Assembly (NCBI GenBank): GCA_947167075.1 | Contig: CAMVGR010000001.1 | Location: 124,001-188,000 of the forward strand | DNA from: an uncultured Bacteroidales bacterium | GTDB taxonomy: Bacteria; Bacteroidota; Bacteroidia; Bacteroidales; P3 | Reading direction: 5' to 3' | Length of the DNA: 64,000 nucleotides | Part shown: piece after piece, positions 55,817 to 64,000 of the stretch | How the letters are laid out: every line of letters begins with the position of its first letter | Numbering within the stretch: the stretch's first letter is position 1 | Program-made: the position numbers and the translations under genes | The notes under the pieces: model-generated | Told to the model about the DNA's origin: nothing | Seen by the model: the letters and a program-made list of their open reading frames with translations, nothing else | Databases searched by the model: none

Positions 55817-55871
55817 AGATGAGTAAGGGAAGAGTAGGAGATGAGTAAGAGATGAGTAAGACTTGGTCTAT
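55817..55871 (+). repeat. 11-bp unit array, family B, copy 2
   Basis: Five units: AGATGAGTAAG, GGAAGAGTAGG, AGATGAGTAAG, AGATGAGTAAG and ACTTGGTCTAT. The second, third and last units match copy 1 at 29725-29779, including the TGGTCT end. It lies in the 716-bp gap 55482-56197, which otherwise holds the dnaG promoter and two hairpins. Confidence 0.9.
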
Positions 55872-55942
55872 CTTAACCATTGTTTTACAGCGGTTTGCAA
55901 AATCGGTTTTTGGGGCCATTTTTGCCTCTATTTTTATTTTAT

Positions 55943-55978
55943 GCAAAAAAGTTGATGCCCCACTTCTAATGGGGCATC
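55943..55978 (-). terminator. Terminator-like hairpin on the minus strand
   Basis: GATGCCCC pairs with GGGGCATC (55954-55978, 9-base loop), and on the minus strand a run ACTTTTTTG follows. It lies 164 bp beyond the T9SS gene's own terminator, so either a second terminator or the end of a small RNA. Confidence 0.6.
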
Positions 55979-56141
55979 TTCTCCTTGTTTATATTACCCT
56001 CGTAGGGGTTTTATCTTAATTGCAACTATCTAATCATCAAACATTAAACCCTATTTAGCCTTCGTGTAATTTCTATTTATAGAAGCAACCTTAAGAGCAT
56101 ACTGGTGCCAGAAGAATAGGGTGGGGGGTGTGTATAGAAAA

Positions 56142-56177
56142 AGAGAGCACCGGAAGCGGTAGCCTCCGGTGCTCTCT
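56142..56177 (-). terminator. Terminator of the T9SS type-B gene
   Basis: AGAGAGCACCGGA pairs perfectly (13 bp) with its complement over a 10-base loop; on the minus strand TTTTTCTATAC follows. It lies 20 bp after the stop. Confidence 0.9.
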
Positions 56178-56197
56178 GTATGTCGGGATGGATTACC

Positions 56198-59100
56198 CTA
56201 TCGGACTACTTCTACTGTTCCGTTGTGCTCGATGCTGCCGTTGAATCCACGGGCGGAGAAGCGGTAGTAGTAGGTGCCGCTGGGCACATTGGATGGATCC
56301 CAATAGTCGTCGGGGTTGGTAATGTTCTCTATGTGGAATACCCTGGTTCCCCATTTGTTGTATATATCTAGCGAGTTGGAGGGGAATCCCAGTCCGTCTA
56401 TCAGATTGATGATTTCAAACTTGTCGTTTATTCCATCGCCGTTGGGAGTCACCACATTGGGGAACTGGAGGAAGTCGTTCACCACCAGTATGTTGTTGGT
56501 GGCTGTGTCGGGACAATATATCATATTGCCCGAAGGAGCAAGATTGTCGCTTCGTGCTATCAGTCGTACCTCGTAGTTACCAGCGGGGTTGCCGTCGGTG
56601 TACTGGGTGAAGTCGAAAGTGGGGTCGTGTTCCACCTTTGTCTCCACAGAGAACGGGTAGTTCAGATTGTATTGCATTTCCCAGAAGTAGCGGGTATTGG
56701 CATTTTCACCTGTTGTCTCGTTGTGGAATTGCACCTGTGGATTGGTGACGGAAGGATAGGTGGGCGACCATGAGAAGCCTGCCTTGGGCGATGGAAACAC
56801 CGCCACAGACTTGGGACTGATGATGGAGTCGATACATCCTTCGGCAGAGGTGGCATAGTATTTAAGGTCGTAGATGCCTTCGGTGAATGTGTGGACGGGG
56901 TTTTCGGCGGTTGATGTTGTACCATCGCCAAAATCCCATAGGTGATAGTCGGCATTGATGCTCTGGTTGTCGAATTCGAGTGTGAAGGGATCGCAGCCTT
57001 CGAATACGAACGGGGTGGGGAGTACACTAGGCAGGGGCTGTTTGCGCGATCCAACCAGAATAGTGTCGCGGGTGGTGCATGTTGTTTTGCTCTTTCCTTT
57101 CACATTAGTCACCTCCACGATGTATTGGATGGGTGCACCAGGCTCTTTTATGGTGGTGATGGTGTCGGTGGTTTGGCCGTAGGGTACCCATTTGAAGCTG
57201 TAGTTCTCGTCGGGCGAGTCGGAGTGGCTGTCGCTGGCATCGAGTAGCATCTGGTTGATACCGCATAGCGAGGTGTCGGGTCCGAGGTCGGGTGCGGGGG
57301 TCCAATAGGAAGTGATGGTTGTGCTGGTATCCCATTTGCATCCGAATTCGTCATATACATGCACCAGTATGGGGAAGGTGCCGGCAGTGTCCGGTGTTAG
57401 GATATTACTCTTCAGGGGTGTTACACGGTGTACCTCTGCTCCGCGATAGTGCCCAAGGTCGTAGTCGTGATACTGAGGAGCGGGGTCGGGTTCCCATACT
57501 AAGCTGTCGATTGCCACCTGATAGTTGCAGGCATTTGCTCTGAAATCGCAGATGTCCATTGTCCAGCTGAATATCCATCCGTTATCCTTGCTCTTCGGGT
57601 CGTATACTCGTACTTTCCATGTTCCATTCAGATCGCATCCAACCAATTCGCTAAATGTGGTATAGGGGAGGTAGTAGTCGGTTTTTTCGTCATGTTTGCT
57701 TGGACGACGTGTTTCGATGGTTTTGTTCGCCAGTTTTGGAGTGGTGCCTGCATTCACAAAGCCATCGGGTATGGGTGGGAAATTGGGTGAAATGCTTACT
57801 TTGGGGGCTCCGGAACTACCGATATAGAAATTGCCAGTAGGATTGGGGTTGAGAGGTGTCCATACATCACCGGCTTTTTCATTAGTGACGAGGTAGTATC
57901 CTGTGTCTCGGCTGAAGCAATAGTCCAGTCCAATACCATAGGGATTTTGGGTCGAGTCGCATACAGCAGATTTGGAGTCTCCACCATCTTCAGAAATGTT
58001 AGTGGTCGTACTTGTGCTAATCGGCAGTCCTAACATGGTAGATGTTCCTGTTTCTCCACCAGGACTGGTGCTTTTCAGGGGGAGTGTTGGATCTTCGTAT
58101 GGCGGATCAAATGCTGCAGCCGAAGAGTTATTGCCGAATTTGATGATAGCCTCTTTGTTGTTGGGGCAGACAATGGTGATGTATATGTCGCCCATAAATG
58201 AGTGCTCCATGTTGATGCATATCGAGCAAATGTCGCCAGCCTTTTCTACTTTACGGCCACTAGCAAACTCTGTGAATGTGACGGGTGCTTCAAAGAATTT
58301 TTTTCCGTCGCATTGTCCATCTGGAATAAAGGTTCGGGATTCGTAGGTTTTCGAAACTGCACTGTCGGCTAGAATCTTTGCTAGTGTCAGGGTGGCATTG
58401 TCACCATCGTAACCTACATTGACAGGCAGAGAGTCGCGCGAGCAGATATCGAGCAGACGGTATAGCGTCTTAATGGGGTTGATAGCAGTACGGACACGTA
58501 TAGAGGGGCGAACACCACTATAACACCCTCTCTCGTCTTCCATTTTTAGGCGCACATCGTAGCAACCGGTCTTTTGGTAATTGTTGTATTCAATGGTGGT
58601 TAGTCCCACTCCGCCCAGGGTGTCACCATTATTATCCATATCCCAGTGGAAGTAGGATGTGGCATCGGTGGGGGTGTAGTAGGAACTGAGGTTGGAGTAT
58701 TCTCCATGACCTTTTAGGACAAATCCGTCGCCAATGCATAGGTTGACACCAAGGAATTTGTCTACCTCGACCAGCTCTTTGATAGAACCGTCGGGGTTGT
58801 ATACTGTGTCGTAGACATAGATCATGTGAACGGTACCAGAATCATAAACCACGCCATTTCTGGTGCGATAGAATACATCGTCGATAACGGGGACTGGGGT
58901 CGCACAGATAGAGCGGCAGTTGACCGTCAGTTTAAATCCTTTGATAGGCCCCGGATTGTTGGCATGGCAGGAAAGGGCGGTCTTTGCAGAGTCGGTGCGT
59001 GGATCGGTACGGAATCGAATGGTGATGAATCCAGTAGTGTTTGATGGACTTTCGTAGATATAGTCCCCTTCATGTACATTGCCAGTGAAGCTGTTAAACT

Positions 59101-59425
59101 TGACAATTGGGGTGCCAGTGGCAGTAGGACCATCATATATATATATTGTATCAAGACAGTCGACAGACAATTCTTCAACATAGACGGATATCCTCATCGG
59201 TGCATTACATCCACCTTTAACGGACAGGTGGTAGTCGGTTCCTGTCGCGTATCCGCCGTCTGACATAGTATTGTCATCGGTAAACGTTTTTGGCTCACTC
59301 TTCAACTCGACGACGGTGTCGTTGGTGTTAGCGTCGAGAGGTATGGGCTTGATTGTCTGTGCACATACTGATTGTGTGCTTAACAGCAAGACCGCTAATA
59401 GACCGAGGGAAAAGATATTCTTCAT
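56198..59425 (-). CDS. Large surface protein with CUB-like, P-domain-like, PKD and T9SS type-B domains
   Basis: 1075 residues. Signal peptide (MKNIFSLGLLAVLLLSTQSVCA). CUB-like region about 45-170 (DTIYIYDGPTATGTPIVKF). A proprotein-convertase P-domain-like region about 395-635 (MEHSFMGDIYITIVCPN, LNGTWKVRVYDPKSKDNGW). A PKD domain at about 820-900 (YHLWDFGDGTTSTAENPVHTF). The last 85 residues are a T9SS type-B (gliding-type) domain: NVVTPNGDGINDKFEI, YNKWGTRVF, PSGTYYYRFSARG. Probably an adhesin or surface coat protein. No PorP/SprF partner is in the window. It starts 12 bp after rnfE, in the place where rnfA is expected. Confidence 0.9.
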   Translation of the reverse strand: MKNIFSLGLLAVLLLSTQSVCAQTIKPIPLDANTNDTVVELKSEPKTFTDDNTMSDGGYATGTDYHLSVKGGCNAPMRISVYVEELSVDCLDTIYIYDGPTATGTPIVKFNSFTGNVHEGDYIYESPSNTTGFITIRFRTDPRTDSAKTALSCHANNPGPIKGFKLTVNCRSICATPVPVIDDVFYRTRNGVVYDSGTVHMIYVYDTVYNPDGSIKELVEVDKFLGVNLCIGDGFVLKGHGEYSNLSSYYTPTDATSYFHWDMDNNGDTLGGVGLTTIEYNNYQKTGCYDVRLKMEDERGCYSGVRPSIRVRTAINPIKTLYRLLDICSRDSLPVNVGYDGDNATLTLAKILADSAVSKTYESRTFIPDGQCDGKKFFEAPVTFTEFASGRKVEKAGDICSICINMEHSFMGDIYITIVCPNNKEAIIKFGNNSSAAAFDPPYEDPTLPLKSTSPGGETGTSTMLGLPISTSTTTNISEDGGDSKSAVCDSTQNPYGIGLDYCFSRDTGYYLVTNEKAGDVWTPLNPNPTGNFYIGSSGAPKVSISPNFPPIPDGFVNAGTTPKLANKTIETRRPSKHDEKTDYYLPYTTFSELVGCDLNGTWKVRVYDPKSKDNGWIFSWTMDICDFRANACNYQVAIDSLVWEPDPAPQYHDYDLGHYRGAEVHRVTPLKSNILTPDTAGTFPILVHVYDEFGCKWDTSTTITSYWTPAPDLGPDTSLCGINQMLLDASDSHSDSPDENYSFKWVPYGQTTDTITTIKEPGAPIQYIVEVTNVKGKSKTTCTTRDTILVGSRKQPLPSVLPTPFVFEGCDPFTLEFDNQSINADYHLWDFGDGTTSTAENPVHTFTEGIYDLKYYATSAEGCIDSIISPKSVAVFPSPKAGFSWSPTYPSVTNPQVQFHNETTGENANTRYFWEMQYNLNYPFSVETKVEHDPTFDFTQYTDGNPAGNYEVRLIARSDNLAPSGNMIYCPDTATNNILVVNDFLQFPNVVTPNGDGINDKFEIINLIDGLGFPSNSLDIYNKWGTRVFHIENITNPDDYWDPSNVPSGTYYYRFSARGFNGSIEHNGTVEVVR

Positions 59426-59437
59426 AGTGAAGTTGTT

Positions 59438-60028
59438 TTATTGGTGTTTTTTTCTGATTTGGTTGATAAGTGCCATGAGCAAACCTAGGGCGAGGAAGCC
59501 GCCTGGAGGAAGTATCATCATGAGCATACCATCGCTTCCGCCTATCAAAGAGTGGCCGAAGAAGCAACCTGTTCCCAACAATTCTCGAACGATACCAAGC
59601 AGTGTAAGTGCCCAAGTGAAGCCAAGCCCCATGAACAAGCCGTCGATAAACGACTGTCCAATATTGTTCTTGGAAGCAAATGCCTCAGCACGTCCAAGCA
59701 CAATGCAGTTCACAACGATGAGAGAGATGAACAGGCCAAGACTGTCGTACAGTCCCGGAAGATATGCTTTCATTATCATTTCCACCATGGTGACAAATGT
59801 GGCGATAATAACGATAAATGAGGGAATGCGGACTTTGTCTGGAATGACATTCTTTAGCAGAGAGATGACCATGTTGGACATCATCAGTACGAAGGTGGTG
59901 GCCAGACCCATACTTAAACCATTGATGGCAGATGTAGTGGTGGCCAGAGTGGGGCACATACCGAGTACCAATACCCATGTTGGGTTCTCTTTGATTAGTC
60001 CGTTTTTGATTATATCTTTGGTTTTCAT
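59438..60028 (-). CDS. rnfE: Rnf complex subunit E
   Basis: 196 residues with six transmembrane segments. Start KNGLIKENPTWVLVLGMCPTLA, IVVNCIVLGRAEAFASKN and ILPPGGFLALGLLMA are RnfE/NqrD-type marks. RnfE with RnfA holds the intramembrane Fe-S cluster between its half-helices; the cysteines in GMCPTLA and VNCIVLGRAEAFA fit. Last rnf gene here; rnfA is not next to it. Confidence 0.94.
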   Translation of the reverse strand: MKTKDIIKNGLIKENPTWVLVLGMCPTLATTTSAINGLSMGLATTFVLMMSNMVISLLKNVIPDKVRIPSFIVIIATFVTMVEMIMKAYLPGLYDSLGLFISLIVVNCIVLGRAEAFASKNNIGQSFIDGLFMGLGFTWALTLLGIVRELLGTGCFFGHSLIGGSDGMLMMILPPGGFLALGLLMALINQIRKKHQ

Positions 60029-60048
60029 ATCTTTCAGGCGTTTTTGTT

Positions 60049-60612
60049 CTATTGATTAATCTTGGTACGAATCGATGAGGCCTCGTTGATAATGTCTAGA
60101 AAAGCACGAGAGGTGATGGTGGATCCGCTGATAGCATCGATTTGTCCTCCGTCTTTCTTGACGGTGAGCTTGTTTTCGGTCGGGTTGTTTCCAATGATGT
60201 CTCCCTTACCTCCTTTTTGGAACCATTCTGAGGCTTTTGCTCCTAGGCCGGGTGTTTCGTGTGTCTCGAGTATCTGATAGCCGTAGATGGCACCGTCGGA
60301 GGAGAATCCCACCATGACTTTTAGGTGGCCACCAAATCCCTTGTCATTCTCTGACTCGATAGCCGACCCCACAATCTGATTGTTTGCGTCGTATCCAATT
60401 CGGCATAGTTGCCCGTCGATGGTCGTTTCCTCTAGGTGATCAAACTCAGGCAGAACCGCGCTTATGGCGCGTTCCACTTTGGCTTGTTGTGCTTTCTCTA
60501 TGGGAGCCTTTGTAATCGCGTTGAGTGTGGCTAGGGCTGCAGCTGCTACCAGTGCGATTACTGTCAGCGAAACAAGCATATTGGGTAATGTGGATTGTGC
60601 TTTCTTTGCCAT
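60049..60612 (-). CDS. rnfG: Rnf complex subunit G (flavoprotein)
   Basis: 187 residues: one N-terminal membrane helix (about 11-30) and an FMN-binding domain. The flavinylation motif SGSTITS at 162-168 would carry covalent FMN on Thr167. HETPGLGAKASEW is also conserved. It passes electrons on the outer face of the membrane. Confidence 0.95.
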   Translation of the reverse strand: MAKKAQSTLPNMLVSLTVIALVAAAALATLNAITKAPIEKAQQAKVERAISAVLPEFDHLEETTIDGQLCRIGYDANNQIVGSAIESENDKGFGGHLKVMVGFSSDGAIYGYQILETHETPGLGAKASEWFQKGGKGDIIGNNPTENKLTVKKDGGQIDAISGSTITSRAFLDIINEASSIRTKINQ

Positions 60613-60633
60613 AATTAATAGTCTTTAATAGGT

Positions 60634-61620
60634 TTAACAGGCGAAACGTTTGGGTTTGCACCAGCGGTTGAGAAGCGGTGTAACGCTATTCATTATCAGT
60701 ATTGCGAAACTGACACCCTCGGGGTAGGAGCCCCAGTTGCGGATGATAATCGTGAGCAGTCCGCATCCCAGTCCAAATATCAACTGTCCGCTTTTTGCCA
60801 TTGGCGATGTCACCATATCGGTTGCCATAAAACAGGCACCCAGCATAATGCCGCCTGTGAGGATGGTGGTGAGGGGATCTAGGTATGTCTCTGGATTGAT
60901 AAGCCAAAGTATTCCGCTGAAGATGAATGCTGAACCGATGAATGTAACAGGGATATGCCAGCTGATGATCTTTTTGCATAGGAGGTAAATGGCTCCGATC
61001 AAGATGGCCAATGCAGATATTTCTCCCATCGAGCCGCCGATGTGTCCGAGAAAGATTTCTGATAGCGAGGGAAGGTTGAGCGAGCTAATGCTTTGTCCAT
61101 TCATTACACCCTCCTTGATGATGCCTAGGGGGGTGGCACCGCTGTTGGCATCGGTCATCAGTTGCGTGGGAAACCATTTGCCGACGGTGGGCCATGTAGT
61201 CATCTGTACGGGGAAGGAGATGAGTAGGAACACACGTCCCACAAGAGCTGGGTTGAACGGGTTTTTACCCAGGCCTCCAAAGCTCATTTTACCGATGCCG
61301 ATGGCGACCAAGGCTCCAATAGCCACAATCCACAGCATGCTTGCCGTTGCTGGGACGTTGAATGCCAACAACAGTCCTGTCACTATGGCTGAACCATCCC
61401 AAATGGTGGTGGGCTGTTTAAGTATGAACTTCTCAATGAGCCATTGAAACAGTACACAGCTCACAACGGACACAAGGCTGACCAAAAGTGCGTTGACACC
61501 AAAGAAGCAGATGGCCACCAGCAGTGCCGGCACCAATGCCAGATTCACACGCCACATGATTTGTTTTGTCGACTCGTCGCTGTGCACGTGGGGCGAGCCC
61601 GAAACATTTAATAGGTTCAT
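60634..61620 (-). CDS. rnfD: Rnf complex subunit D
   Basis: 328 residues, about nine membrane helices. GKNPFNPALVGRVFLL and the flavin-attachment motif DANSGATPLG (SGAT at 160-163) are present. The first residues (SPHVHSDESTKQIMWRV) match the family. It forms part of the Na+ or H+ path. Confidence 0.95.
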   Translation of the reverse strand: MNLLNVSGSPHVHSDESTKQIMWRVNLALVPALLVAICFFGVNALLVSLVSVVSCVLFQWLIEKFILKQPTTIWDGSAIVTGLLLAFNVPATASMLWIVAIGALVAIGIGKMSFGGLGKNPFNPALVGRVFLLISFPVQMTTWPTVGKWFPTQLMTDANSGATPLGIIKEGVMNGQSISSLNLPSLSEIFLGHIGGSMGEISALAILIGAIYLLCKKIISWHIPVTFIGSAFIFSGILWLINPETYLDPLTTILTGGIMLGACFMATDMVTSPMAKSGQLIFGLGCGLLTIIIRNWGSYPEGVSFAILIMNSVTPLLNRWCKPKRFAC

Positions 61621-61651
61621 ATTAGTATATTGTGTTTCTAGGTTAATTGTA

Positions 61652-62983
61652 TTATTTTTTAGCGGCCATCATGGCACGTACACGGTTCTTGCCTAATCGA
61701 ATTTCATCGAGCAGTGGTTTGTTGGCCGGACAGCTGAAGAAGCAGCAACCGCATTCGATGCAATCCAGTATGTTGTGCTCTTTGGCTTCTTCTGTTTTAC
61801 CAGTGCGGACCAAGGCAGAGAACAAGTAAGGCTCGAGCCCCATAGGACATGCGTGCATGCACTTGCCACAGCGTATACAGTTGGTCTCGGGTGCTCTGCG
61901 TGCTTCTTTCTCTCCAATCACCAGTACGCTGGCATTTCCCTTTACAGTGGGAGCATCTAGGTTGACTACGGCTTTGCCCATCATGGTACCACCACTGATC
62001 ACCTTGCCAGTGGTTTCGGGTAGCTGTCCGATGCTATGGCTGATGATTTCGTTGTATGTGGTTCCGATGCGGACTTTGTAGTTGTGCTGGCTTGGCAATT
62101 CCTTTCCGGTGACAGTGAGTATGTTCTCGATCAGCGGTTTGTTTTTCTGGATGGCTTCGTAGACGGCGAATGTGGTGCCGATGTTGCTCACCACGCACCC
62201 TACATCGATAGGTAGTTTCCCGCTAGGCACTTTGCGTCCGGTGATGGCGTTGATCAACTGTTTCTCAGCCCCCTGTGGGTATTTTACTTTTAGGGGCTCG
62301 ATGACGATACCCTCAAACTGGCGTGCTGTTTCCTGCATGTGTTTGATGGCTTGGGGTTTGTTGCTCTCGATGCCGACATAGGCGTTGGGAACACCCAAAG
62401 CACGACGCAATATGCTGATTCCGATGCATATCTCTTCCGCATGCTCCATCATTACCCGATAGTCGCTGGTGAGATATGGTTCGCATTCGGCTGCATTGAT
62501 AATCAGATATTCTGCTTTTTTGCCTTCGGGAATACTGTATTTGATGTGGGCGGGGAAGGTAGCTCCTCCCAAACCTACGATGCCCATCTCTTTAAGTTTC
62601 GCTACTATTTCTTTGGGCTCCAGTGTGCATTCTCGTTTGATATCGGGGGTGCGGTCGATGCTTTCCATCCATTCGTCGCCTTCGACATTTATATAGACGG
62701 CAGGTTTGCTGATGCCAAAGGCATCCTTGCAGGTATCTATCTTTAGTACCGTTCCGCTCACTGGCGAATGCACGTTGGCACACATGAATGCCTGAGCCTC
62801 ACCGATCAGTTGACCTACTTTCACCTTGTCTCCCTTTTGGACCACTGGCGTGGCAGGTGCACCAAGGTGTTGGTTCATAAGCACCACCATCTGTTTGCCT
62901 ACTGGCATGATTTCGATAGCGGCATCGTTCGATATCTTGTTTTCTTCGGGGTGAACACCACCCATCTTGAAAGTTTTCATCAC
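61652..62983 (-). CDS. rnfC: Rnf complex subunit C (NADH/FMN/Fe-S)
   Basis: 443 residues. N-terminal barrel-sandwich part, the NADH/FMN-binding Rossmann region with GLGGATFPAHIKY (about 138-150) and AECEPYLTSDYR. The C-terminal pair of clusters is CIRCGKCMHACPMGLEPY and CIECGCCFFSCPANKP. Start either of two Met codons (MMKTF). It takes electrons from or gives them to NADH. Confidence 0.96.
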   Translation of the reverse strand: MMKTFKMGGVHPEENKISNDAAIEIMPVGKQMVVLMNQHLGAPATPVVQKGDKVKVGQLIGEAQAFMCANVHSPVSGTVLKIDTCKDAFGISKPAVYINVEGDEWMESIDRTPDIKRECTLEPKEIVAKLKEMGIVGLGGATFPAHIKYSIPEGKKAEYLIINAAECEPYLTSDYRVMMEHAEEICIGISILRRALGVPNAYVGIESNKPQAIKHMQETARQFEGIVIEPLKVKYPQGAEKQLINAITGRKVPSGKLPIDVGCVVSNIGTTFAVYEAIQKNKPLIENILTVTGKELPSQHNYKVRIGTTYNEIISHSIGQLPETTGKVISGGTMMGKAVVNLDAPTVKGNASVLVIGEKEARRAPETNCIRCGKCMHACPMGLEPYLFSALVRTGKTEEAKEHNILDCIECGCCFFSCPANKPLLDEIRLGKNRVRAMMAAKK

Positions 62984-63007
62984 ACTACAGTTGTTTGCGG
63001 TTTGTGT

Positions 63008-63925
63008 TCAGTTGTTTGCCGGTATTTCCACCTTCTCGCCCACAGTGATATTCACTTTGATTGGCTCTTGGGGTGCTTCGGCGGGTGCTTCTGCTTTTTT
63101 GGCAGGGGCGGGGAATCCCACATCATGAATGGCATGTGTGGGACATTCCACTACGCATTTGCGGCATGCAATGCATTTGGTGAAATCGATATACGAAAGG
63201 TTGTCGTTGATGCTGATGGCACTAACCGGGCACACCTTTTCGCATTTTCCGCATCCGATGCAGGCGTTGTCGCACGATTTACGGGCTACAGCCCCTTTCT
63301 CTTTATTGACACAGCTGACAAAGACTCGACGCTCTTTGCGTCCTTTGTTTCTGATCTCGATGACACGGCGAGGACATGCTTTAGCACAGGCACCACATGC
63401 GGTGCATTTGTTGGCATCGACCACGGGGATTCCGGTGGATGGGTCGATATGGATGGCATCGAATTGGCATGCCTCTACGCAGTCGCCGCAGCCTAAGCAT
63501 CCAAACGGACATCCGCTTTCGCCTGTGTAGAGGGTGTTCTGGAATGCGCAGGATTGCAGCCCGTCGTAGTTGCTACGGCGGTTGGCTCCTTTGCAGGAGG
63601 GATTGCAACGCACCACGGCCACCTGGGGTTCGCCTTGCTCTACGCTGCATCCGAGCAATTCGGCTACCTTGGCCATCACTGCATTGCCACCTGGTGCGCA
63701 GCGAAGGCCGTCCATATTCCCTTGTTTTACACATGCTTCAGCAAATGCACGGCATCCAGCCTTACCGCATCCGCCGCAGTTGGCTCCTGGTAGCACCTCG
63801 GCCACCTCGTCGATCAAGGGGTCTTCCAATACTTTGAACTTCTGAGCTACAATGTAGAGCACCACAGCGAAGAGGATGCCGAGCACCCCAAGTACTATCA
63901 CCGCGATCAGAATGTCATTAGTCAT
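63008..63925 (-). CDS. rnfB: Rnf complex subunit B (polyferredoxin)
   Basis: 305 residues. N-terminal membrane helix (about 5-27), the GANCGGCGKAGCRAFAEA cluster motif (about 48-65), then four ferredoxin-type motifs (CLGCGDCVEACQ, CTACGACAKACP, CIGCGKCEKVCP, CIACRKCVVECP). An Ala/Pro/Lys-rich tail follows. It is the ferredoxin entry point. First gene of the rnf operon. Confidence 0.96.
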   Translation of the reverse strand: MTNDILIAVIVLGVLGILFAVVLYIVAQKFKVLEDPLIDEVAEVLPGANCGGCGKAGCRAFAEACVKQGNMDGLRCAPGGNAVMAKVAELLGCSVEQGEPQVAVVRCNPSCKGANRRSNYDGLQSCAFQNTLYTGESGCPFGCLGCGDCVEACQFDAIHIDPSTGIPVVDANKCTACGACAKACPRRVIEIRNKGRKERRVFVSCVNKEKGAVARKSCDNACIGCGKCEKVCPVSAISINDNLSYIDFTKCIACRKCVVECPTHAIHDVGFPAPAKKAEAPAEAPQEPIKVNITVGEKVEIPANN

Positions 63926-63983
63926 ATTTTGTTATTGTTTTAGGATTATTATTTATGTCGCTCCATACTTTTAAAAGCAACTG

Positions 63984-63991
63984 CAAAAATA
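63984..63991 (-). promoter_or_regulatory. Promoter -7 box of the rnf operon
   Basis: Minus-strand TATTTTTG followed by CAG, 58 bp before rnfB. The -33 box would be beyond the window edge. Confidence 0.65.
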
Positions 63992-64000
63992 CGTAATTTA

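Overview
The window looks like chromosomal DNA from a Bacteroidales bacterium (Bacteroidota). Signs of this are a short primary sigma factor with little region 1, promoters of the Bacteroidota type (TTTG, about 19-21 bases, TAnnTTTG) before most operons, type IX secretion (T9SS) sorting domains on surface proteins, an Rnf complex, and a DUF6266 protein. T9SS cargo makes Porphyromonas-like or uncultured gut Bacteroidales lineages more likely than Bacteroides itself. I saw no prophage, insertion sequence, CRISPR array or rRNA. Most of the window is housekeeping.

Layout. 1-3958 (-): SPFH protein, ABC-2 exporter, a 52-residue ribbon-helix-helix protein and a secreted hydrolase cut by the window edge, mostly joined by ATGA overlaps. 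4649-8341 (+): a LysR regulator and a TonB-type outer-membrane barrel. 8523-8593: tRNA-Gln(CUG). 8651-11755 (-): ftsE, OmpA-like, acyltransferase, rlmH. 11893-13749 (+): acyl-CoA synthetase. 14291-21028 (-): guaB, three SurA-type chaperones, a MoxR ATPase. 21260-26142: rsmG, rpoD, a small lipoprotein, folD, ffh. 26290-30618: GNAT-HD fusion, DUF456, outer-membrane barrel, an acidic/basic-tailed protein, DUF6266. 30775-35837 (-): secreted protein, nadD, AsmA-like DUF748, parE. 36487-40516: T9SS Omp28 protein, alkaline phosphatase, apt, a secreted protein. 40780-46399 (-): a six-gene redox/Tat operon. 46523-49872 (+): GH3 and GH29 glycosidases. 50168-55481 (-): dnaG, sigma-54 activator, aroA, miaA. 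56198-63925 (-): rnfBCDGE and then a large T9SS type-B surface protein.

Two things stand out. First, six intergenic regions carry a directional array of five or six 11-bp units (consensus ACCGTACATGC) in a fixed order of unit variants. Three copies share an in-phase 24-bp tail. Two further intergenic regions carry an unrelated 5 x 11 bp array (AGATGAGTAAG type). I know of no described element with this build. Second, the 40780-46399 operon joins a regulator made of a RIC/YtfE-like di-iron hemerythrin domain and a LuxR helix-turn-helix to a membrane Fe-S protein with an internal twin-arginine motif, a YitT protein, a Tat-signal aldo/keto reductase-ferredoxin lipoprotein, and TatA and TatC. It reads as a self-contained, redox-controlled electron-transfer module that brings its own Tat translocase. 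Its regulator and the divergent glycosidase operon both appear to have leaderless mRNAs started from a shared 123-bp region.
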